Shown: in pieces, positions 18,601 to 26,773 of the stretch
How the letters are laid out: each line of letters begins with the position of its first letter
Numbering within the stretch: position 1 is the stretch's first letter
Assembly (NCBI GenBank): GCA_900109895.1
Contig: FOBR01000001.1
Coordinates: 248,001 to 312,000 of the forward strand
Direction of reading: 5' to 3'
Source of the DNA: a bacterium A37T11
GTDB taxonomy: Bacteria; Bacteroidota; Bacteroidia; Sphingobacteriales; Sphingobacteriaceae
Length of the DNA: 64,000 nucleotides
Translations under genes and position numbers: made by a program
Notes under the pieces: generated by a model
The model's database searches: none
The model's input: the letters and a program-made list of their open reading frames with translations, nothing else
Told to the model about the DNA's origin: nothing

Positions 18601-19027
18601 CTTTGACCGAAATAGTAGCCGAAACAATTGGCTCATTGTTCACAAGGTTAAACAGTTGTCCAGTTAATGGATACTGGGTTGTATGGACTGGGGAAGCAGG
18701 CGCGGCATCCTTTTCAGAAACCACTATGTTCTTGCCATGAATCTCTACCTTCCATGCTTGTCCTTTTGTTATTTCTGCCAAAAATGTCTCTAAAGGCATA
18801 TTTTGTGCATTGATAGCAATGGTTTTCGCTTTTCCCAACAACTCAGCATCACCAAAAACGCGGTAACCTGTTTGTTGTTGTATGGCATTAAAAACATCCG
18901 CCAAAATCAACTTGTTCCCTTTTAGGGTTATTGTCTGAGAATAACTGGCAGCACTCAGCTGCAGGAATCCGATGGTCAAAAATAAGATGAGTAAACGCAT
19001 CACTCTACACAGTAATTTTTTTTTCAT
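15638..19027 (-). CDS. SusC/RagA TonB-linked outer membrane transporter with STN domain (locus 2)
   Basis: 1129 residues from the chosen start. Order: signal peptide (LLILFLTIGFLQLSAASYSQ), STN domain (TLKGNKLILADVFNAIQQQT), CarboxypepD_reg domain (LTGQLFNLVNNEPIVSATIS), TonB box and plug (DLDEVQVIGYGTTSRR and ISVLKDADATALYGSRGANG), then the barrel. The STN domain makes it a signal transducer for the FecR protein upstream. An ATG 30 bases further upstream is open, but MKKKLLCRVMR aligns with the starts of the other two STN-type SusC proteins, and the longer start would place coding sequence across the conserved promoter box. Confidence 0.93.
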   Translation of the reverse strand: MKKKLLCRVMRLLILFLTIGFLQLSAASYSQTITLKGNKLILADVFNAIQQQTGYRVFGDAELLGKAKTIAINAQNMPLETFLAEITKGQAWKVEIHGKNIVVSEKDAAPASPVHTTQYPLTGQLFNLVNNEPIVSATISVKGTKQKTVSDGYGRFTLNQIPDNATLILTSMGFSKLEIGYASLSALPAGGILTLDGGKVTKVKEGTYNFFLSSQTSDLDEVQVIGYGTTSRRISTGNVSSVTAADIEKQTVTNVLEALSGKIPGLLITQQSGTPGGGVSVQIRAASSISAGTTPLFIVDGVPFVSDPLYSTGGNTVGYLKPSFGSSPLNTINPVDIESISVLKDADATALYGSRGANGVILITTKRGKGGKSNLDVSVSEGFNSVQNLHAVKSLTLSQYLEIRRQAFINSGKTPNVNNAPDLLVWDTTKTTDWQKLLFGGTAHNTDANLSFSGGNEFTNFLLSGTYHNEGQVIPGDFNYKRGAFHMSIDHQSKDKKFGLNTSVMYTLDKNSSSARTFESSDLAGIAYSQVPNYPLYDSTGNLYWYNSNFNNPLAYTNEKFSSSNYNLVGNVILRYSPITGLNLKVSSSYNRLSMYQKDLHYSTSINPFYGQNPGAYFQENYTNAWNVEPQADYTHHIGKGKLNILVGGTLQGQSYNQPFYIVASNYNSDFLLNNYTAAGNYTAYSFNSDYKYSSLFSRLNYNWLDKYILNVNYRWDASSKFGVNNRYGSFASIGGAWIFTEEGAIKDRLPWLSFGKLRGSYGSTGNDQISNYQYYDTYTISNAYDGVNGLTPSNVANPNLKWEVNKKLELGLNLGFLKDRILLSGVWFLNQTSNPLVSYPLAALSGFSSYTANMPATIQSKGSEFELTTQNIKAKNFSWTTAFNISLAQTKLKKFDGIEKTGYVSSLVVGESMSSIHMLKYTGIDANTGLPGFLDANKDGSQSWPGDGLAAYGNGDDVTVGKRDPAFFGGINNSFHYKSFQLDIFGQFVGRKMIPGIRNSNFSNSFSPPGYSASNLYEGIYDLYKETNGKIATTKFDFSEGSPFFTYYMYTQSSATISNAAYFRLKNVALSYTFPQAWSQKLKIAAITLYARAQNLFTISNFEGYDPETAATNIPPLRTITFGLKCSL

Positions 19028-19040
19028 TAATTTTACGACG

Positions 19041-19067
19041 TTTGGATAATGTAACAATTTGTTATTT
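19041..19067 (-). promoter_or_regulatory. Candidate ECF-sigma promoter of susC locus 2
   Basis: Minus strand AAATAA, 13 bases, TATCCAAA, the same arrangement as before susC of loci 1 and 3. The TATCC block lies 14 bases before the chosen start codon, leaving only a short leader. Confidence 0.5.
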
Positions 19068-19136
19068 GATCACTTAAATACGGACTGTTTATCCATACTG
19101 CGCAGGGAAGGGGTGCGAGCCTTTCCTGCTTTTTTA
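19045..19136 (+). ncRNA. Candidate DonS-like antisense RNA, locus 2
   Basis: A plus-strand RNA of about 90 bases would start after the box TAATTTTA (19028, one mismatch to TAnnTTTG, right beside the susC start codon) and end at the hairpin at 19102. It is antisense to the susC promoter and leader. Position and size match loci 1 and 3. The 5' end is uncertain. Confidence 0.4.
19102..19136 (+). terminator. Plus-strand intrinsic terminator between fecR and susC, locus 2
   Basis: Ten-base arms GCAGGGAAGG and CCTTTCCTGC, loop of eight, then six T on the plus strand. The single imperfect pair is G-U only in plus-strand RNA. No U-tract exists in the other direction. Confidence 0.77.
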
Positions 19137-19145
19137 TATTTTCTT

Positions 19146-20360
19146 CTACTTATGCCCTAACTCAGGCGCTCCCTCCCTTTTCAACGTACTTATGACTAGT
19201 TTTCCTTCTTCAAACCGATATTTTATATTAGAACTCTTCAGTAACCCTAAAATGACTGATAGCTTATCATCGCGAAAAGCAGAACCAAAATAGGTATTGA
19301 CAGGCGGGTCGCCCTCATAAACCACTTCCAGGTTGTACCATCTGCTTAGCTCGCGCATAATTTGTGAAAAAGATTTCCCCTGAAAAGAAAACACACCGTC
19401 GCGCCAAGCCGTTTCATTGTCTACATTTACTGATTTCACCAGTATTTTACCCATCGCGTTAATCGCCTGCTGGCCTGGTTTTAACAGTTGACTATCCATA
19501 GAACCATTTGTAGATGGGTTTAATGTGCTTATCCGCACCGCTCCGCTGACCAGGGTGGTTTTAATCTCCTTTTCATCCGCATAAGAAGAAAGGTTAAACG
19601 AAGTACCCAAAACACGTATCACCTGGTTCTGGCTTTTTACCGTAAACGGTTTATCCGTGTCATTTGCTATGCTAAAGAAAGCTTCTCCCGTTAAAGATAC
19701 TTCCCTTGTTTTGCCAAAGTGGCTTGGGTAGGTTAGCGTGGTAGCGGCATTAAGCCAAACTTTGGTACCATCATCCAGTATGATTTGGTATTGACCACCT
19801 TTAGGCGTAGTCAATGCATTATAAATAATGGATGATGAATTAGCGACGGGCGCTTTCAATGAAGTACCATCGTTATAAACAGTTTGTCCGGCAGTGACTT
19901 TTATTCCATTTTTAGTGCTATCCAGGCTTACTTTAGCCCCATCCGCCAGCGTTAAAGTGGCTTGGTTAAAGCCAGGCCTGATTTCCGTTGTAGTGACTTT
20001 TCGCTTTGTAAAAGAGGAAGAAAGGCTTCCGGCCTGTTGCCTGTTGATGATATATAAATATATTCCTGCCCCAATTAATGAAATCGCTGCGGCATAGGGC
20101 AACAACCGGATCAAAAAATGTTTGGGTGCTGGAAATAGTTTCTTTTTAAGGCGGTCATGGATCTGTAGAATAGCCTGTTCCCCACCGTCATCCAACGGCC
20201 TATTGTCTATGGCTGTCCCAAGTGCTTGCTTTACCAGTTTCTGGAGCTGTACCGGGTCTGTGGTGCCAAATTGCGTCATCAATTCCCGTACTTCGGCCGC
20301 TGTGGCGCGGTTATCCAGGAATCGCTGATAGCGTGCTTGTATGTCGTTTTCTTGATCCAA
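19146..20360 (-). CDS. FecR-family anti-sigma factor (locus 2)
   Basis: 404 residues. N-terminal cytoplasmic anti-sigma region (1-80), one membrane helix (about 83-105, LLPYAAAISLIGAGIYLYII), then the FecR domain with GQYQIILDDGTKVWLNAATT and EVSLTGEAFFSI, and a C-terminal DUF4974-like part (GVFSFQGKSFSQIMRELSRW). It lies between the sigma gene (66 bp upstream) and SusC (118 bp downstream), all on one strand. It should inhibit the adjacent sigma factor until SusC's STN domain signals. Family length and order are normal. Confidence 0.93.
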   Translation of the reverse strand: MDQENDIQARYQRFLDNRATAAEVRELMTQFGTTDPVQLQKLVKQALGTAIDNRPLDDGGEQAILQIHDRLKKKLFPAPKHFLIRLLPYAAAISLIGAGIYLYIINRQQAGSLSSSFTKRKVTTTEIRPGFNQATLTLADGAKVSLDSTKNGIKVTAGQTVYNDGTSLKAPVANSSSIIYNALTTPKGGQYQIILDDGTKVWLNAATTLTYPSHFGKTREVSLTGEAFFSIANDTDKPFTVKSQNQVIRVLGTSFNLSSYADEKEIKTTLVSGAVRISTLNPSTNGSMDSQLLKPGQQAINAMGKILVKSVNVDNETAWRDGVFSFQGKSFSQIMRELSRWYNLEVVYEGDPPVNTYFGSAFRDDKLSVILGLLKSSNIKYRFEEGKLVISTLKREGAPELGHK

Positions 20361-20426
20361 CGTATTGCCCTTTTATGATAATACGCTTGGGAAGACCAGA
20401 AGCTTTACATGAATTTTAAATTATTT

Positions 20427-21023
20427 TTAACACCACAGCAAGAAGGCTGCAAGGAGCAGTGCCGGGCCTCCGTAACTATTGAAAAGAAATTGCCTAACGC
20501 TTTTGGTAGCGCGTACTATGTGGGTACTGACAGTAGCCGTACCAATACCCAACTGTTCACTAACTTCCTGGTAACTCTTTCCCTCCAGCTTAACCAACTT
20601 AAAAACCTGACGTTGTTGGTCAGGAAGGGCTTCAATGGCACTATCGATAAGCGCCTTGCTTTCTTTATACAGCAAATCTTCCTCAGTGTGCAGGTATAGC
20701 TCACTACTGGCGGCGATGATCGCTTGCTGCAATTGCTGGTCCCGGGCGCTACGACGGTAAAGATCATGCACCAGGTTACCGGCGATGCGAAGTATATAAG
20801 GGATAATCGGCTGGTCGGGATCAATTAAAGATCGTTTTTCCCAAAGACGGACAAAGGTTTCCTGCGTCAGCTCTTCTGCATCATCCTTACTTTTTACCAT
20901 GTACAGCAATTTACGGTACACACCGCGACTATATGCGTTATAAATTTCAGAAAAAGCACTTTCACTGCCTTCTTTTAAAGAAAGTAGCACATTTACGTCA
21001 CTTTTACCTGCTGACCGTGCCAT
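20427..21023 (-). CDS. RNA polymerase ECF sigma factor (locus 2)
   Basis: 198 residues. Region 2 includes FSEIYNAYSRGVYRKLLYMV and AEELTQETFVRLWEKRSLID; region 4 includes QVFKLVKLEGKSYQEVSEQL and GIGTATVSTHIVRATKSVRQ. It ends in a hydrophobic tail (GPALLLAAFLLWC). It should drive the downstream susC-susD operon on release by FecR. The start ATG follows a good vegetative promoter with TTTG and TACCTTGG boxes. Nothing is missing compared with the family. Confidence 0.93.
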   Translation of the reverse strand: MARSAGKSDVNVLLSLKEGSESAFSEIYNAYSRGVYRKLLYMVKSKDDAEELTQETFVRLWEKRSLIDPDQPIIPYILRIAGNLVHDLYRRSARDQQLQQAIIAASSELYLHTEEDLLYKESKALIDSAIEALPDQQRQVFKLVKLEGKSYQEVSEQLGIGTATVSTHIVRATKSVRQFLFNSYGGPALLLAAFLLWC

Positions 21024-21041
21024 TTTAGTTGATATTTATAG

Positions 21042-21074
21042 CCAAGGTAGGCATATATTTTAATAATTATCAAA
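21042..21074 (-). promoter_or_regulatory. Vegetative promoter of the locus 2 sigma gene
   Basis: Minus strand TTTG (21074-21071), 21 bases, TACCTTGG (21049-21042), one mismatch to the Bacteroidota TTTG/TAnnTTTG consensus. The sigma start codon is 19 bases further on. Confidence 0.55.
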
Positions 21075-21151
21075 TATTATTTCACGCAAATCGTAGCAGG
21101 GTATCGCCATGATGGGCAATGTGGTTAAAATCTTCATGACCGCTTTCACCA

Positions 21152-21206
21152 AAATTACCCTAATTATGTGACAAAAAATTAAAAAAATTACCCTAATTTT
21201 GTGACA
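21152..21206 (+). repeat. Direct repeat of 22 bases before the ATPase pseudogene
   Basis: The unit AAATTACCCTAATTnTGTGA(CA) occurs at 21152-21173 and 21185-21206, differing at one base, with start-to-start distance 33 bases (about three helical turns). The second copy contains TAATTTTG, a perfect -7 box, and runs into the pseudogene's ATG. It looks like an operator or promoter duplication for the former ATPase gene. Confidence 0.55.
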
Positions 21207-21772
21207 TGTTTAATCGAAGTATTATATCAAAACTCCAAAAATAGTCTGAAAAGGACTTTAGAAAGCCCTTAGTTATAAGGGGTGCACGGCAAGTAGGGAA
21301 CTACTCATCACTTCCTATTTGGAAGACGTTGCAAAATACGCCCGCAACAATTCCCTGCAGCAAGTGATCAGACATTGCATCCGGGTAAGTTATACTTTCA
21401 TTGATCTATCCATCTACAGAGGCTACCCTACCCCAACTTCCTGACCTCAAAAAATCACCGCGCCTGCAGGTAATGGATACCGGAATGATGAATTACTTCT
21501 CCGGGGTTCTTTGATGGCCAGTTAATCCCTATAGAAGTTAAATCCGGCAAGGAAGGCACCCTAAAATCGCTGCATGCTTATATGAATATGGCGCCTCATC
21601 CTTATGCAGTGCGGGTATATCCAGGTCCATTAACGATTCATCCAGTTACTACCGATGAAGGCAAAACCTATCACTTACTTAACCTACCTTATTTTCTGCT
21701 TTCACAACTGGATGCATACTTGAAGTGGTTCAAGAAACAGGTGGAGCCGCTGCCGTGGACCCAACTTCTATA
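21206..21772 (+). pseudogene. Decayed AAA+ ATPase with DUF4143 domain
   Basis: Starting at ATG 21206 the frame reads MFNRSIISKLQK and then hits TAG at 21242; past the stop it continues SEKDFRKPLVIRGARQVG, the Walker A entry of AAA+/DUF4143 ATPases. The P-loop is cut there. Fragments of the rest follow in shifted frames: TYLEDVAKYARNNSLQQVIR, SPRLQVMDTGMMNYFSG, and IEVKSGKEGTLKSLHAYMN to the C-terminus. About 190 residues' worth remain of a family that is usually near 380, so one nonsense codon, at least two large deletions and frameshifts have occurred. These ATPases are common mobile or poorly understood accessory genes in Bacteroidota. No function is expected now. Confidence 0.8.
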
Positions 21773-21800
21773 AATAATCCGATTTATATAACACAACCAG

Positions 21801-21808
21801 TATATTTG
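21801..21808 (+). promoter_or_regulatory. -7 box before the SDR gene
   Basis: TATATTTG matches TAnnTTTG and lies 23 bases before the ATG of the dehydrogenase gene. No convincing -33 element is visible. Confidence 0.35.
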
Positions 21809-21831
21809 TCTGACAAGAAATAAATTTCTGA

Positions 21832-22572
21832 ATGTACAGATTTGAAAATAAAACCATCCTGATCACCGGAGGAACCAGCGGAATCGGGTTAGCAGGTGCG
21901 GAAAGATTGTTAAATGAGGGAGCAAGAGTTATTCTTACCGGAAGAACTGAAGCCCATTTGACAGCAGCCGAAGAACGGCTAAGCCGAGAGGTTATCATTA
22001 TTCATGACGATGCCGAAGATGAACAATCTCCACAACGCCTTGTTGACGTTGTAAAAAAATATGGCAAATTAGACGGCCTATGGTTAAACGCAGCTTACGC
22101 TATTGGCGGCACGCTCGAAACAATGCATAGGGATACTATCCATAAAATGTTTGCGGTAAATGTCGTTGCTCCCATGCTGCAAATGGCGGCGTTATCTCCC
22201 TATATAAACGAAGGTGGGGCCGTACTGGTCACCTCGTCAAGTGCCGTATATGAGGGGCAATCTTCCGTATCCCTTTATTCAGCCAGTAAAGCGGCTATCC
22301 TGGCAGCAGCCCGTTGCTGGGCAAACGAACTTGCACCACGTCATATACGGGTCAATTCGCTTGTTCCAGGCCCCATCACCTCCAACCTCCGTTCTGCTTT
22401 GCCCGATGACTTACGCCAGCAATTTGAAGAACAACTTGCCGAAGTAGTCTTATTAAAGCGGGTGGGAACACCTGAAGAAGCCGCAGCAGTTGCCGTCTTT
22501 TTATTGTCAAACGATGCCAGCTATGTCACCGGAAGTTCTTATGTGGTAGATGGAGGGTTGTTGATGATATAA
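21832..22572 (+). CDS. Short-chain dehydrogenase/reductase (SDR)
   Basis: 246 residues, classic SDR length. The NAD(P) motif TGGTSGIG is at 12-19, the structural NAA at 86-88, and the catalytic Ser about 137, Tyr149 and Lys153 (in LYSASKAA). The C-terminal NDASYVTGSSYVVDGGLL is the usual SDR end. Arg at the end of the second strand (TGRTE) suggests NADP(H). It should reduce or oxidise a small alcohol/ketone in the cytoplasm; the substrate is not readable. It is a lone plus-strand gene with the ATPase pseudogene on one side and a shrunken copy of that pseudogene's end on the other, which suggests it entered with a rearrangement. Confidence 0.92.
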   Translation: MYRFENKTILITGGTSGIGLAGAERLLNEGARVILTGRTEAHLTAAEERLSREVIIIHDDAEDEQSPQRLVDVVKKYGKLDGLWLNAAYAIGGTLETMHRDTIHKMFAVNVVAPMLQMAALSPYINEGGAVLVTSSSAVYEGQSSVSLYSASKAAILAAARCWANELAPRHIRVNSLVPGPITSNLRSALPDDLRQQFEEQLAEVVLLKRVGTPEEAAAVAVFLLSNDASYVTGSSYVVDGGLLMI

Positions 22573-22588
22573 GCATTCAGCCGATCGT

Positions 22589-22655
22589 TGCATGCTTATA
22601 TGAATATGGAGACGCTGCCGTGAACGCAACTTCTATAAATAATCCGAAATATATA
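22589..22655 (+). repeat. Shrunken second copy of the ATPase pseudogene 3' end
   Basis: Bases 22589-22609 equal 21571-21591 for 21 bases, and 22614-22655 match 21749-21790 with a few changes. The 157 bases between these two parts in the first copy are absent here. The two copies flank the SDR gene in direct orientation. Confidence 0.75.
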
Positions 22656-22924
22656 CCAGTACCCAAAGACAGCATGGCTGTACCAGTTCTCCACCCAGGA
22701 AGCCCACTTTTCCCTGCCCGTCTGCCTGCTCTGTTGAAGCCGCCAGCACCGATGCGTACTACCGAAATTAGGCCATAGCATGAATCTGTTTGTCCGACTA
22801 TAAATATAGGCATAATACTATCATATCTATAGCATAAATATCGAACTAACTATAAATGAAATCAAAGAACGTAATCAGGCCGAACCGATCTGACCTGTAA
22901 AATATATCTTTTTGTCAATATGCC
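22656..22924. other. Gene-poor stretch
   Basis: No frame with family-like content is seen. The short minus-strand frames here have no recognisable motif and overlap the duplicated scrap. The stretch before 22925 is AT-rich and holds no clear terminator. Confidence 0.4.
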
Positions 22925-23209
22925 CTAACTCGTGAGTTTACGGGCAAACAAAGCAGGCTGCTTTTTAGGGCCGGGTTTCTGCCGCTCTTCCTTCACCCGA
23001 ACGGAAACAAAACCATCATCCTCATCATCCATCCCTTCCGGCATATACTGACTGAGCCAGCCCTGAAGGGTGGCTTCATCAAGCCCTTCCTTCAGAAAAC
23101 AGAAATCCTGAATACTGAAACCTGTCTGGGTAAACTCTTCCAGAATTTTTAAGATCGCTGCTTCTGAAAGGGCCGCAGCGGTGACCATGGGTAATTTTAT
23201 GCTCTCCAT
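22925..23209 (-). CDS. IS66-type accessory (TnpA/Orf1-like) protein, probably remnant
   Basis: 94 residues. The helix pattern ILKILEEFTQTGFSIQDFCF then DEATLQGWLSQYMPEG resembles the short HTH-bearing first ORF of IS66-family elements, in which a phrase like EWQQSGLSQKAFC...WLRKY is followed by an acidic linker and FVSVRV. The C-terminal tail is basic (KEERQKPGPKKQPALF). No TnpB or TnpC transposase follows, so if the call is right this is a leftover. It lies just past the point at which the broken sigma gene stops matching its family, so the element may have caused that break. An unrelated small DNA-binding protein is the alternative. Confidence 0.45.
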   Translation of the reverse strand: MESIKLPMVTAAALSEAAILKILEEFTQTGFSIQDFCFLKEGLDEATLQGWLSQYMPEGMDDEDDGFVSVRVKEERQKPGPKKQPALFARKLTS

Positions 23210-23247
23210 TTACTAAATATTTAATTTGTAGCAAATGTAGATACTGG

Positions 23248-23741
23248 TCAAATGGAATCACATATCCCAGTTACCGTGACTTTACGCTCATAGGTTAAAC
23301 CGTCTGTTTTGCAGAGCTGGTATACTTCCTTCCTTTTGGGGGGCAGTTTGTCTACTGCCAGCTGCAACTGGCGTTCTGCCTCTTTAAAAAATACCTGCTC
23401 TTCTACATGCTTGTAGCTGTCCAGCTGGTAGTCGGTTAGGTAACGGCTTAGCTGAACCTCCAGTTTTTCCCTGCGCAGGGCATCATAGGCCTGATTACGG
23501 GAGCAGGTGAATAAATAAGCTAAAATGACTTGTCAGGGTCTAATTCTACCCGCCTGTCCCAGACTTTTAAAAATATCTCCTGCAGTATATCCTCCGCAAG
23601 GCTTCTATTATGCACTAATTTCAGGATATTGCCAAAAATACGGGGACTGTAGAGTTGATACAGTTGATTAAATGCCCGTTCATGCCCCTCCTTAAGGTGT
23701 AGAAGCAGCTCCTTTTCATCCATAAAGGCATTTGGTTTCAT
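23248..23741 (-). pseudogene. Broken ECF sigma factor gene
   Basis: The first frame (23741-23520) gives MKPNAFMDEKELLLHLKEGH and a normal region 2 (AEDILQEIFLKVWDRRVELD) and stops after DPDKSF. The family then continues in another frame: AYLFTCSRNQAYDALRREKL, YKHVEEQVFFKEAERQLQLA, VDKLPPKRKEVYQLCKTDGL-TYE, after which the match ends and a stop is reached at 23248. So there is one frameshift near 23520 and loss of the region 4 helix-turn-helix. No FecR or SusC follows. It is the leftover front of a fourth sigma-linked locus. Confidence 0.8.
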
Positions 23742-23761
23742 TACTCTTTCCTTTTAATGGG

Positions 23762-23782
23762 AGTAAAAGTAATAAAAAGTTT
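23762..23782 (-). promoter_or_regulatory. Shared upstream box of sigma genes (copy 2)
   Basis: Identical over 21 bases to 10784-10804 before the intact locus 1 sigma gene. It is kept although the gene behind it is broken, so the decay may be recent. Confidence 0.4.
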
Positions 23783-23901
23783 AAATTAAAGAAATAGTTG
23801 AAGATTTTTAAATCATTGAGATGTATATTGTAAGTAAATCTAGCTATAATTCTCAATAAGCAAGAAAGCCAGACCATTTCCAAACCACCATTTTATGATT
23901 T

Positions 23902-26693
23902 TTAATTTCTATTGGTTTCAACTTCCTTCTCAGCATCACTAAGCATCCAATCCGGCTTGGCTTTACCTTTTATATAATAATCAAAATATTCTGTAAGTTT
24001 TAAAGTTAAGTCAGCTTGTTCTTTTTTATCATCCAACGTATGCCCTCCTGACTTATATTGTAAGAACCAAACAGGTTTATTTAATCTACGAAGGCCCAAA
24101 AATAGTTCAACTCCTTGATGATATGGAATCTGATTATCTGTTCGATTATGAACCATTAATAAAGGAGTAGACACTTTATCTAAAGATAAAACAGGTGAAT
24201 TACGCTGATATAATGAGGGAAAATCCCAGGGGTTTCCACCCATAGAACCGGCGCCCAATCCACCAATCTCTATTCTATCCTGACCAATTGAATGTTCTTC
24301 AGAAGATAAAAACGGCGCTAACGATAAATAATGACTGAGAAAATCAGTAACACCGGCAAACTCAAACGCTGCTGCAAAGATGTTGCTATGTGTAATGATA
24401 TAATTTGTTTGAAAACCACCAAAACTGTGCCCCATCAAGGCCATATGGTCTTTATCAATAAAAGGAAACCGGGACAGATAATTAGCTGCAGAAACAACCG
24501 AATTTAAAGCAGCTTTTCCTGATACTATCCCACTCTCAGCAAACGATTTAGAATAATGGATATCTGGTTTGAATACCAAATATCCACGACTAACAAACCA
24601 AGAAACTTTTAAGTCTCCACTAATCAATCCATTTGTTGGAAATTGATATAATAAATGAGACTCTTTTTGATAATAACTAAATATTACAGGGTATTTCTTA
24701 GTTTTATCAAAATTCTCGGGTTTATATAGTACCCCTTGGCATACGGTACCATCCGAAAGTTCCCACGTAACTAATTCGGTTGTTAACCAATTGTACTTTT
24801 GTTGAGGTTGTACGTCTGTAATTTTCTCGAAATTCTTAAAATCGGTCGTATAGAAATAATTTGGAGCTTCTGTGGAAGATTGACGCTTAACAAGCCAAGC
24901 ATTGACATCCGTTGCCTTAATTGGAGCCATACCAAGATCAAAATTTCCTGAATTAGACAATTGCAATGTATTTGATATGGAGAATACATAAGGCCCAGAA
25001 TATAAAACTCTTGGCGAATCAATGGCTTTCATATTTACCATATAAAATCCGTTGTATTTAGTTGAATCATCCAACCCTACAAACATAATTGACTTTTCAT
25101 CTTTATTAAACTTGTAATGCAGGTTATCATCGGTAGCTACCCTTAATTGAACATGATGCTTTTTTCCATACCCTTTTGTCAAACAAATAGGCATTTTGAC
25201 CCCTTCAGGATCAAATCTCCATAAATCATATTGGTCATATAAATAAATGAAACTTCCATCATCTTGCCATACTCCAAACCACCCTTTGACGGTAGGATCG
25301 GGATAAAGACCATTTGGAAATCTCGATGAGAAGTTAGCATCAATACTTTTGGTTACATTTTTTAATTGGCCAGAAGAAAGGTTAAATACATAATATGCTG
25401 AACTATCTGCGTCCCAAAAAGAAACATATTTGTTGCATGGAGAGAAAGATACGTTACGCAGCTTACAGGCAACTGAAGATAAATTAAACCCTTTTTCTTT
25501 TAACAGCCTCCTACTTCCATCAATGAAAGAAACTAGGTAATATGATGGTTGAGGTTCCCAACTCCACCAACTTTCTTTCACATTATTCCTATCCATTACT
25601 ATAGCATAGAAATCATTTTCCCAAGGAGACAATAATTCTGACTCTTTAGTGATTTGAACAGAATTCTGAGTGTTTAGATTTATTACTACAACTATTGATT
25701 GATAATTTGCTATATCTAAGTAACTTGGATACATTTCTTCCAATAACTGCCTCTCAGGATAGATAATTGGGTCTTTATAATTCCAAACCTGGACAAAACT
25801 ACTCTTCAAACTGTCCCGTTGTTCCTTACGGTCCCTTTTTAGTCTCAAAAGCATAAATTGATCGTTCTGACTTAATCTAGGCGGTTCAATAATTTTGTAA
25901 CCCTTTTGCAAAAATTTATTACTTTGATCCAATGCAATACAATTTGTGTTAGTTGAGATATTATAAATACGGTAGACATCTCCATTTATCGTTCCTTTGA
26001 AATGTATTAGAATGTTATTCCCAGTATTAGAAAAGGAAAACGTTTTAATAGAACTTTTTAACAATGAGTCCTTGTCTGAGTATATAACTTTTAGTTGACC
26101 ACTCTTGAGATTAAGGTAAGATATTTCATATTTCCTACTCGACGAACTGTTATTAAAAGTTTCCATGACAACCGAATTGCCCTTTGGATCGAATAAATAT
26201 TTAATCACATGTTGAAATGTAGATTTTTTTTCCGTTTTCAGATTTTCAATATATAAAACACTATCATTAATATACCCTATCCATTCCCCCACTGCTTTTT
26301 TCGGATATTGGAAATCAGTAGAAAACATTTTTTTGTAATAATATTTTTTTGCAAATCCAAATAATTTAGGGATAAGCCATCTTGATATAAAAATCGCCTG
26401 TTATCCCTAGAAAAAAAATAAGTAACACTAAATATAGGTTTGGGAACAATGAATTTCCTTTCCCATTTTTTGAGAATTCCCTTAATTAAAATGGTACAAC
26501 TATCTTTAACAATTCCTTTAATTGTACATGCCATATAGCGTCCATCCCTACTTATACATGGATTATCTAACTTCGGCCAAATAAGAACACTCTTAAAGTC
26601 CAGCGCTGGCTTTCCTGTTTGTAATCCAGTTTGCGCTATTGAGCTAGTAAAATAAAAAGCAACAATAATTGTCAAGATGTATTTTAAACACAT
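23902..26693 (-). pseudogene. S9-family prolyl oligopeptidase-like peptidase, split by a frameshift in an A7 tract
   Basis: Two frames make one protein of about 930 residues. The front (26693-26277) has a signal peptide ending SIA-Q and a start of the beta-propeller (SRDGRYMACTIKG, FFSRDNRRFLYQDG). The rest (26328-23902) continues the propeller (YPKKAVGEWIGYIND) and carries the alpha/beta hydrolase domain with Ser in GHSFGGF, Asp in NRTDNQIPYHQG and His in SGGHTLDD. The break is at seven A (26328-26334); an eighth A or a -1 slip on A AAA AAA joins the frames exactly as ...ITKK-MFSTDFQ. It is an exported peptidase, last in the SusC-SusD-thioredoxin operon, which suggests peptide use. Mutation, sequencing error or recoding all remain possible. 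Confidence 0.82.
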
Positions 26694-26773
26694 ATATCGA
26701 AGTAAAAGTATACTGTAATTTAATTAATAATTAATTGTTTTCCATAAATTTTAACCTATAAATTTAATAAAGT

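Noticed and set aside
22577-22813. A 78-residue minus-strand ORF after the SDR gene
   Set aside because: It overlaps the duplicated ATPase scrap and shows no recognisable domain.
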